From: Scilla litardierei
Lineage: Eukaryota > Streptophyta > Magnoliopsida > Asparagales > Asparagaceae
DNA: 64,000 nucleotides
Direction of reading: 5' to 3'
NCBI GenBank assembly: GCA_030789695.1
Contig: CM061133.1
Coordinates: 98,723,128 to 98,787,127 of the forward strand
Numbering within the stretch: the first letter of the stretch is position 1; each line of letters opens with the position of its first letter. The notes under the pieces are model-generated. The model saw nothing but the letters and a program-made list of their open reading frames with translations. It was not told the DNA's origin and did not search any database. Positions 56,837-64,000 of this stretch are shown here, one piece after another. The translations under genes were made by a program, and so were the position numbers.

Positions 56837-57547
56837 ACCCACCTTCACAAAGATGAAAACGGAAAAGATGTAGACGTTCGTCTATATCGAGGTATTATCA
56901 GTAGCTTACTTTACTTAACCGCTAGTAGGCCTGATATCATGTTTTCTGTATGCTTGTGTGCTAGATATCAAGCTAGACCTAAGGAGTCACACTTGATTGC
57001 GGTTAAACGAATATTTCGTTATCTCGATCAATCTCTAGATTATGGTTACTTTACCCTAAATCTAGCACATATGACTTAATCTCATATAGTGATGCCGACT
57101 TTGCGGATGCAAGTCCGACAGGAAAGTACTAGTGTCACTTGCCATTTTCTAGGAAATTCCTTGGTTTCTTGGTTTTCTAAGAAACAGAATTCGGTATCAT
57201 TATCCACGACTGAAGTGGAATATATTGATGCGGGTCTTACATGTGCACAAGTTCTTTGGATGAGACACACTCTTATGGACTATGGTGTCAACTGTGATAC
57301 TTGCTTGATCATGGTTGATAACCAAAGTGCCATATGTCTTTCAAAGAATCCGATACACCACTCCCGTACCAAACACATAGATGTGAGACACCATTTTATT
57401 AATGATCATGTAGCTAAGAAGGACATCATCTTAGAGTACATTGAAACCCAAAAACAAATTGCCGACATCTTCACAAAACCTCTTAAAGAAGATTCATTTG
57501 TGAGGTTGCGTGGAGAATTAGGAATTATGGGTGAATCTGAAATCTAG
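56837..57547 (+). pseudogene. Element B pol, second part (RT end and RNase H)
   Basis: It continues the RT after E with THLHKDENGKDVDVRLYRGI, LTASRPDIMF, AVKRIFRYL. Indels near 57065 and 57105 shift the frame. RNase H follows with SDADFA-like residues, NSVSLSTTEVEY, CLIMVDNQSA, SKHIDVRHHF-like and IADIFTKPLKEDSF, ending GIMGESEI and TAG at 57545. The RNase H acidic residues are kept. It is homologous along its length with 15795-16517 of A. Confidence 0.92.
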
Positions 57548-57816
57548 AACCTCAATATACATGTTATAACACCTTTTGAGCTTATGTCATCATATTATCT
57601 TTCTTCCTTTGATATATGCTTCATATGTGTTTAAGAAAGGCAATTGTGATTTATGTGATTTCATGATTTCTTTGAGATTGTTCTTAGAGATTTGTGTTTC
57701 GATCGATTTATCGAATTATATTGTTTTTATGTTGAGTTTGTGTTTAGAGTATAGGTCCTTGGGTGAGTGTTCTTATTCTCTGGATTTGCATCTCACTGTG
57801 CATTTTTGGACCAGGA
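57548..57816 (+). other. Gap between B pol and internal array
   Basis: AT-rich, non-coding; nothing recognised. Confidence 0.5.
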
Positions 57817-58168
57817 CAGACGACTGTCTTTTCTTCGACAGTCGACTGCCCTACTCTATCACCTCTGTCTGAGAATTTGTAACTTTCGTACAGACGACTG
57901 ATGACTATTTTCCAGTCGACTGTTATTTTAACAGGCGACTGAACTTTAGTCATCAGGCGATTGTTCTCTCTGTCGAAATTTTTACAGAGCTCTCTGTCGT
58001 TTTGATGAAGTTTATTGATTCTCGGTCAGCCGGCTGATGTGTATCGTACAGTCGACTGTCCATCGGACAGACGACTGTATTTTACTCAACAGTCGACTGT
58101 CTGTCTTCCTGAGACTAATTCTTATCACTTCATCCAGTCGACTGACTTTTGTTCATCAGTCGACTGTC
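57817..58168 (+). promoter_or_regulatory. Internal CAGTCGACTG array of B, upstream of the third ORF
   Basis: About 12 units of CAGTCGACTG and variants (CAGACGACTG, CAGGCGACTG) match the B LTR array. After it come a CCGTTG box (58203) and its reverse CAACGG (58220), a TATA-like ttatatac (58248-58255) and a CT tract. The same order is found in the LTR promoter. An internal promoter for the third ORF is the likely reading. Confidence 0.75.
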
Positions 58169-58349
58169 TACTGTTCGTGACGGTTCACTAATGTGATCCG
58201 AGCCGTTGATTCTTTGATCCAACGGCCCAGATTTATTCCCTCTTTCTTATATACTTCGAGACTATTCATTTCGACTCTTGTGTTTCTCTCTCCTCCGATT
58301 AAACTGCTTCGTCTTCCCAGATTTTTGTCTTTCGATTTCTTCGTCCATC

Positions 58350-58351
<2 letters not shown>

Positions 58352-58417
<66 letters not shown>
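58352..58417 (+). repeat. (TC)n microsatellite
   Basis: An almost pure (TC)n tract of about 66 bp lies just before the third-ORF ATG of B. Confidence 0.97.
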
Positions 58418-58420
<3 letters not shown>

Positions 58421-58432
58421 CCTCGCGTTTCC

Positions 58433-58851
58433 ATGGCACCCAAAACCAAGGGAAAAGAGAAAATTGTTGCTTCTAAGAAACCTAGGGCACCCAAGAAACC
58501 TATAGCCAAGAAGAAGAAGCCCTACAAAGCTCGTACCAAACAAGCTGATTCTCCCTCGCTTTCTGTTTCGCAAGGATATTCTCTTTCAGCATCTTCTTCC
58601 GATGCTTAGCCCCTGATCAAGCGTCAGCGGAAGCCCATTGATGTTACCATCAATGAGCCTACTGCTGCCGCTCCCCATTAGTCTGCTTCTGATTCGAGCT
58701 CTGGAGAAGAGCCTCCTGTCGTACCCCCTATTGATCCCCTAGTTTCTCTTTGCCGAGATGATCTTTGCTTGGCAAAATTTCACTCTCTCTTAGGGATCAA
58801 TCTTCTTAGGGAATGGTACATCGCTTTTCCTGCCTTTGCTGCTGAGAGACT
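58433..58851 (+). pseudogene. Third ORF of B, N-terminal part, cut by D
   Basis: ATG 58433 begins MAPKTKGKEK, then a Lys/Pro-rich stretch (KKPRAPKKPIAKKKKPYKAR), a Ser-rich linker and PLVSLCRDDLCLAKFHSLLG, which matches ISLCRDDPMCL of the third ORF of A. Two in-frame TAG codons (58607-58609 and 58679-58681) interrupt it. Element D cuts it at 58851. The first 50 residues are strongly basic, like a nuclear or nucleic-acid-binding tail. I see no signal peptide. Confidence 0.75.
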
Positions 58852-59276
58852 TGTTGAATATTGGACTCCCCGGATTTGGTTTTGGATGATGAGCAAACAT
58901 AAATAATTCATGAACTAACAATTTTTGAGCGCAGTATTGGAGATCGTCGCCAAATTCACGCGAACAATCAAAGCGAAATCTCAAGACTTCTCAAAGCTCG
59001 TATTCATTGCCTAAAGCTTCGTTGAAGCTCTTGGACCGTTTTGGAAGTCATGAAGAATTGATCGAAGCTCTCGAAGACCGTTCATTAAGGTTTTATTTAT
59101 AGTCTTTTTGCTTCGATCTATAGAATGTTAAGCCTTGAGTATATCTTACGATTCTATCTTCATAACGCTCATATCGTAGCTCTGGGATCTTAGTACAAGT
59201 CCACTCTAACTTCCTCGAAGCATCGCGCTTCAATTCGGACTTGTTTGTGCATGTTAGTTGGTACAAGAAGAAGTAC

Positions 59277-59794
59277 TGACCGACTAGATGGTGATCTAGT
59301 CGGTCAGCAGAGCTTCTTGGACCGACTAGTGTGAGTTAATCTTTTCTTGTTCAGTACTGTTTACAGTTAGTCGGTCTACGTTGACTCACCGACCGACTAG
59401 TTTGTGAACTAGTCGGTCAGTGATGCTTCTTTGACCGACTAGTTGTGATTTACTGTACATGCCAAATTTCTCCTAAGCTACTGTTTATCGTTAGTCGGTC
59501 TAAAAACGTTTGGTGACCGACTAGTTGATAATCTAGTCGGTCAACATTTGTTCTTGGACCGACTAAGTCAATTTGTATTCAGACTATTTGTTTTTGCCTC
59601 TTAGTCGGTCTACGTTCACTGACTGACCGACTAGTTGTGAAACTAGTCGGTCAGAAAGTCTTCTTGGACCGACTAGATTTCTAGGTCTGAATTTCTATCT
59701 CTTCTCAGTTCTTCACTTAGTCGGTCCATGTTGTTTGACTGACCGACTAGTTGATGAACTAGTCGGTCAGTGGTTGTTCTTTGACCGACTAGTT
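59277..59794 (+). repeat. GACCGACTAG/CTAGTCGGTC palindrome array in D LTR
   Basis: Four full modules and one half module have the same layout as in A and S1. Spacer sequences differ while the palindromic arms are kept. Confidence 0.93.
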
Positions 59795-60220
59795 GCCTCA
59801 GATTTCTATCCGTTGGGACTTGACCTAACTTGTTTTTATGGGACCCTATAAATACGAACCTAGGTCATTTCTCTCTAGGTTAGAGCTGCCATTAAGAGAT
59901 TCATTGAGATTGAAAGAGATAGCCATTCTCACTCATTTCTAAAGCTCTCTTCCTCACAAGAAATCCATTCTCTCACTTTCAAGATCTAGAATCCATCTTG
60001 AGAGAAGTTTGTTCTTGGTGAGCCCTTCAAGCTCTAGCTTGATTCTAGTCTCCAAATCACTCCTAGGCACCCTTTGCTGGTCATTTCTTTGGTGCTAGGT
60101 CTTGGTGACTTCATCTTCCTCAAATCCCTCCTTGCACCTATTTGGTAAGAAAACTCATGGTATAGGATTTTGTGGTAAGATTGTTTATTTCATTATAAAC
60201 TTGTTTATATTGCTTGTTGA

Positions 60221-60375
60221 TTCTCTCGGTTGTGAGAGAAGGTTGTGATCCCGGGTTGTGGGATTCACTATTGCCATTGCATGCATGATTTGATCTTGTG
60301 AAGGTTTTTCACAAGATATCATAGTGGAAATCTTGGGTTATGTTTTCTAACCTAAGTATCCGGAGGGGATCCGGG
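60221..60375 (+). other. Hairpin series in U5/leader of D LTR
   Basis: TTCTCTC/GAGAGAA (loop GGTTGT), GTGATCCC/GGGATTCAC, ATCTTGTGAA/TTCACAAGAT and CCGGA/TCCGG occur in the same order as in A and B. In the first, both stem sides differ from A (CACTCTC/GAGAGTG), so pairing is kept by double changes. Confidence 0.8.
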
Positions 60376-60609
60376 TGGTTGGGACGTAGGATCACCGGGA
60401 AAAAGTCGGAGAGACTTGGGTGGATCCGAACCCAGTAACATCTTTTGTTAGCATTATTATTTTTGTTGTTGTCATTCAATTTAAGCTTCCGCAAATTGAT
60501 TTGGTAGTTGTTTGCACTATAATTAGGAATTATACTCCTTGTTATTTTTAAAGTAGTATTCACCCCCCCCCCTCTAGTACTTGTGCAGTAGCTTGTAGGG
60601 CATTACATT

Positions 60610-60621
60610 TGGTATCAGAGC
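60610..60621 (+). other. Primer-binding site of D
   Basis: TGGTATCAGAGC, two bases after the LTR, is the initiator methionine tRNA site. Confidence 0.95.
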
Positions 60622-60634
60622 CAGATACTGAGCT

Positions 60635-63380
60635 ATGTCTGCCAACGACAACAAGACCGTGCGTCCACCTTCCGACTATGGCACCTTCAGGAACCGTGAA
60701 GGAGCGTCTTCAGTCATGGAAGGACATTCCTCGACTAGGCCTCCATTCTTCAACGGCGTCAATTATGGATATTGGAAATGCCGGATGGAAACGTTCCTCC
60801 GGAGCGCCTCATTGTGGAGAATTACCATGTCGGAGTACAATGTGCCTACCGAAGAAGATTTCGACAAGTGGACTACCGTGGAGGTCGCCGCGGAGATTAC
60901 AAATGCCAAAGCAATGAATGCTTTACAATGTGCATTGGAACCCGAAGATTTTAATAAGATATGCACATGTAAGAGTGCATATCAAATTTGGAATTCGCTC
61001 CTCATTTTTCATGAAGGAACGAGTCGGGTAAGAGATTCTAAACTCGTGGTAGTCAATAGAGATTACGAATTGTTTCATATGGAACAGGGAGAAAAGATGA
61101 AGGAGTATTATGCTCGCTTCGTCGACATAATGAACGAGTTGGAAGCTCTCGGCAAAACCTACACCCAAAAGGAGAAGTGTTCGAAGCTTATCGAAGGACT
61201 TCCTTCTTCTTGGGAGAAACGTACCTTCTTTATCGAGGAAGGTAATGACATGAATAAGTATACCGTAGTTCAATTGATGGGTACTTTGATGTCATACGAG
61301 GTACGCAAAGATAGCAAGGTGAAGTTACAAGAAAAGATGAAGTCCTATTTGAACCAAGACGTGCCTAAGAAAAAGGCGATTGCATTCAAGGCGGCTTCAT
61401 CAACCTCTACCGATGATGAGGACTCAGAAGAAGAAATGGACATTGAATCCATTGCACTCATGGCAAAGAAGTTCAATCGCTTCTTCCGAAAGGGTAACTT
61501 CAAACAAAAATCTAAATTTACTTCTACTAACGCCTCTCCACCTTTGTCCTTTAAATGCAATAAGCCAGGACACATCAAAGCGGATTGTCCTCAAAACAAG
61601 CAAAAGGAGAAGTGGAAGGCGCCGAAGTTCGACAAGTCCAAGAAGTACAAAAAGGGGTACAAAAAGGGACTTGTCGGAGCAACATTCACCGACTCCGAGG
61701 ATTCCTCAAGCGGCGAGTCGGACGATGAGAAAGTGGAGCAAGCGCACATGTGCTTCATGGCAAGAGAGGAGCATGATCAAGGATCTTCCTACTCCGATGA
61801 TAGCGACGACGAAGGCGATGAGGTAACTATGGATGATCTTAGGGATGCTAACTCTCATTTATGGTCTAAATACACTAAATTAGTAAATAGATATACTAAA
61901 GTAAAAGATGACCTAGCTAGCATTCAAACCTCGCCTAAGACTATCATCACCAACAACGACACCGTTGTTGAAGAGTTAAGAAATGAGATTGTTAATCTCA
62001 AATATAAACTTGAACATGTTAGCATCGATGATCCGGAAGAACATAGGATAGCGGATTTAACTTCTCAAAACTCGACTTTGAGTATTGAGAACGAGAATCT
62101 TAAATCTCGTGTTTATGTGCTCACATCGCAAGTATCCAACTTGGATACTTCTATGCGTTCTCTCAAAGAGAAATATGAGAACACATTAGGCCGAATTAAT
62201 AAATTCAATAAGGGTAAGGACCATTTGGATAAAATCCTAAGTGACTTACTTCCAGCCAATCACCACCAAGGTTGTAAAAAACGCTAGGTGCTAGGCGTTC
62301 GGATTGCTAGCGCCCAGCGCCCAGAGCATTAATCGGGGATTAATCGGGGATTAATCAGCCTAGGCGGATTTGTAGTTTTTAATTATTTTATTTATTTTTA
62401 TATAATATATTTATGTTTATATATAAATATATATATATATATTATTTAAAATACATCAATTATTTAATACATACTAAATCAAATCTAGTTTACCTACTTT
62501 AGAGTATTTGTGTGCAACAAAATAAAATTTAAAAGATACTCTTGTGCGATTAAGCCATTTACCAAAAACACCCAGAAACCGCCCAGAAATCGCCTAGGAA
62601 CCGCCCAGGAACCGCCCAGACTGCCCAGACACCGCCCAGAACGCTTAGGCGGCCGATTAATCCCCAAAACGCCCAGATTGACCGCCCAGGCCATAATCGG
62701 GGCGTTTACTGGCCGCCTAGCGCCTAGGCGCCGCCTAGGCGGCCGCCCAGGCCGATTTTTAGAACACTGATCACCACATTGGTTTGGGGTATATGATGGG
62801 ATGTCCATCCAAAGCGGCCACTACTTTTGTTAGGCCAACTTCCGGTGACTCTACGAGTGGTAGCAAACACTCTATTGGTAGTTCATCTACCAATGGTGCT
62901 TCCACCTCGTCCACACCCTCTTTCGGAAAGAAACCCACTTTGGGTGGACCTCCAAAGAAGGGGCATGCTTATATGTACACCAATACCATGCCACGTAGGA
63001 ACACACGTCCTACTCCACCGTCTCACACATATGATTATTTTTATGCAACACATTCTCGGGCACGTGCACACCATGTGAGACACCCTCACGCACGTGTTCC
63101 CACACATGCATATGTTCACCCACCTCATCATATGAATAATTCTCGTCGTGCACCATTCCATCATGTTCCGTATGCCTATCCACAACATGCATCACGTAGA
63201 AATCAACGTCGCATGCATGCACCCAATAGGATGAGGGCTCCCAAGATTTTCACTATTTGGAGCCCAAAGGACACAAGCATGGATGAAAAACAAGTATATA
63301 TGAATGCTTATTTTTCGGATGTTGTGCATAGTAGAAATTATGTGGGGAAGTCTAAGTCCAATTGGACTTGGCTTCCATAG
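60635..63380 (+). pseudogene. Element D gag, interrupted by an hAT MITE
   Basis: The ATG at 60635 (MSANDNKT) opens an unbroken frame up to the MITE at 62267, the best-preserved gag in the window. It has NYGYWKCRMETFLRS, KSAYQIWNSLLIFHEGT, NELEALGKTYTQKEK, YTVVQLMGTLMSYEV, a knuckle reading SFKCNKPGHIKADC (first Cys is Ser, codon 61547-61549), AHMCFMAREEHD, and a coiled coil. After the MITE the frame resumes (62778 on) with the His/Tyr/Pro/Arg-rich tail to TWLP and TAG at 63378. The 511 bp added by the MITE and its duplication account exactly for the frame change. Confidence 0.92.
62267..62769. mobile_element. Non-autonomous hAT element (MITE), 503 bp
   Basis: It is flanked by the 8-bp duplication atcaccac (62259-62266 and 62770-62777). 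The empty site is seen in element A at 12669. The left end CAAGGTTGTAAAAAACG and the right end, read in reverse (CAGTGTTCTAAAAATCG), are imperfect terminal inverted repeats of the plant hAT type. Inside are subterminal repeats (CCGCCCAG, GCCTAGGCG, GGGGATTAATC) and an AT-rich centre. It has no transposase, so it would need an hAT transposase in trans. Confidence 0.93.
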
Positions 63381-63440
63381 GTCTAACCTTTGAGGACCCA
63401 ATGACCTTGGGTACCATGATATGAAATTTTCTATCTTTAG
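63381..63440 (+). other. Gag-pol spacer with stops and a conserved hairpin (D)
   Basis: 60 bases, GTCTAACC to TTTAG, have the same ACCCAA/TTGGGT hairpin as A. It holds stops TAA, TGA, TGA and TAG in frame. In D the codon before it is also a stop. Confidence 0.5.
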
Positions 63441-64000
63441 GTACTCAAGGAAAAGAAAAAGAAAAGGAGCAACAAATTTAAATTTAGCTCCAAAGGGAAT
63501 TGGATACTCGATAGCGGGTGTTCAAAACACATGACGGGTGACGCTCAATTGCTCTCCGGAGTAGTTCCCATTGCAAATGGAAACCGCGTCGTATTTGGAG
63601 GCAACGAGAGCGGAACCATCGTCGGTGTTGGTAAAGTGGGTAACCCGTCTAAACCCTTAATTAGTGATGTTTATCTAGTCAATGGTTTAAATCATAATCT
63701 TATTTCAATAAGCCAACTTTGTGACAAAGGTTACAAAGTTAGCTTTGCGAAAGGATTGTGTCATATTTCAAATGATAATAATAAGTTATTATTTTCCGGC
63801 ACACGCCATAAAGATATTTATATTTTGGATCTTCCTAAGTCATATGAACAATGTCTCGTTGCCAACACAAGTGAACAACACTTATGGCATCGACGCTTTG
63901 GACATGTGAACTTTAGAACACTTTATAAGCTTTCAAAATTAAATTCCATTAAAGGTTTTCCGAAGCTCGTTTTTGAAAAGAAAAGTTTTTGTGATTCTTG
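63441..64000 (+). CDS. Element D pol, start (protease and pre-integrase), partial
   Basis: The frame opens VLKEKKKKRSN and is unbroken to the window end. The protease site LDSGCSKHMTGD lies at about 63510-63545, followed by the conserved NLISISQLCDKGYKV-type segment, then HLWHRRFGHVNF and the first Cys of the integrase zinc finger (CDS at the end). It is like A but without the 70-bp duplication. Integrase core, RT and RNase H are outside the window, so it cannot be said whether this pol is intact. Confidence 0.88.

Larger units (their letters stand above)
58852..60607 (+). repeat. 5' LTR of element D
   Basis: 1756 bp, TGTTGAATATTGG to GGGCATTACA. It holds the palindrome array (59277-59794), a CCGTTGG box near 59810, a TATA box (59847-59854) and the hairpin series (60221-60375). 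Confidence 0.95.
42583..64000 (+). mobile_element. Sirevirus-type Copia element B, 3' end outside the window
   Basis: The 5' LTR starts at 42583 after tatcg (42578-42582, one side of a likely target duplication). gag, pol, an internal palindrome array and a third ORF follow. E interrupts RT at 49190 and D interrupts the third ORF at 58852. The 3' LTR is not in the window. Its gag and pol are close in order to those of A but its LTR has a different palindrome, so it is a different family within the lineage. Confidence 0.92.
58852..64000 (+). mobile_element. Sirevirus-type element D, 5' part only
   Basis: 5' LTR 58852-60607, after agact (58847-58851, one side of a likely duplication), primer site, gag and the start of pol. 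It is in the same family as A by LTR ends and palindromes. The rest lies beyond the window. Confidence 0.93.

Noticed and set aside
58193..58432. Upstream extension of the B third ORF through the TC repeat
   Set aside because: It starts at a non-ATG codon and is Ser/Leu repeats from the microsatellite; the ATG at 58433 matches the basic N-terminus expected from A.

Overview
The window is plant nuclear repeat DNA. I see no host gene, tRNA gene or rRNA gene. Everything that can be identified is LTR retrotransposon sequence plus one small hAT-type DNA transposon. The plant origin follows from the element types: Sirevirus-type Copia elements (large gag, initiator-Met tRNA primer site, several polypurine tracts before the 3' LTR, a third ORF after pol), an Athila-like Ty3 element with a tRNA-Asp-like primer site, and an hAT element with an 8-bp target duplication. 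The species cannot be told from the sequence.

Layout. Positions 1-5469 hold two decayed copies of one short-LTR Copia family, lying tail to tail (3' LTRs at 1383-1544 on + and 2044-2218 on -). From 5470 runs an Athila-like Ty3 element, here called G. It has gag, a protease with a lost catalytic Asp and an ATHILA-type third ORF, but no reverse transcriptase or integrase. G has been opened by three insertions: Sirevirus-type element A in its gag (9284-23980, TSD attct), gag-only Sirevirus-type element C on the minus strand just before its 3' end (31707-41287, TSD aagct), and Sirevirus-type element B in its 3' LTR (from 42583 to beyond the window).

These guests carry their own insertions. A contains solo LTR S1 (19778-22162, TSD caggg). 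C contains solo LTR S2 (37694-40616, TSD gagag). B contains a Tork/TNT1-like Copia element E in its reverse transcriptase (49190-56831, TSD ctact), and Sirevirus-type element D in its third ORF (from 58852 to beyond the window). D contains an hAT MITE (62267-62769, TSD atcaccac). The nesting gives a relative order: G is older than A, B and C; A is older than S1; C is older than S2; B is older than D and E; D is older than the MITE.

The most interesting structure is a set of short palindromic arrays. Nearly every long LTR here carries a cluster of one palindrome, and the palindrome differs between families: GACCGACTAG/CTAGTCGGTC in A, D and S1; CAGTCGACTG and variants in B and C; GCTCGGTCGAGC in G; CTCTCGGTC/GACCGAGAG in S2. 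In A, B and G, which have a third ORF, a second array of the same palindrome lies between the end of pol (or protease) and that ORF. In B it is followed by a CCGTTG box, a TATA-like box and a CT tract, as in the LTR. This suggests an internal promoter matched to the LTR promoter, and possibly a third-ORF protein that recognises the array. A second structural signal is a series of hairpins in the U5/leader part of the Sirevirus LTRs, with nearly constant loops and stems that change in a compensating way, expanded to about ten copies in C.
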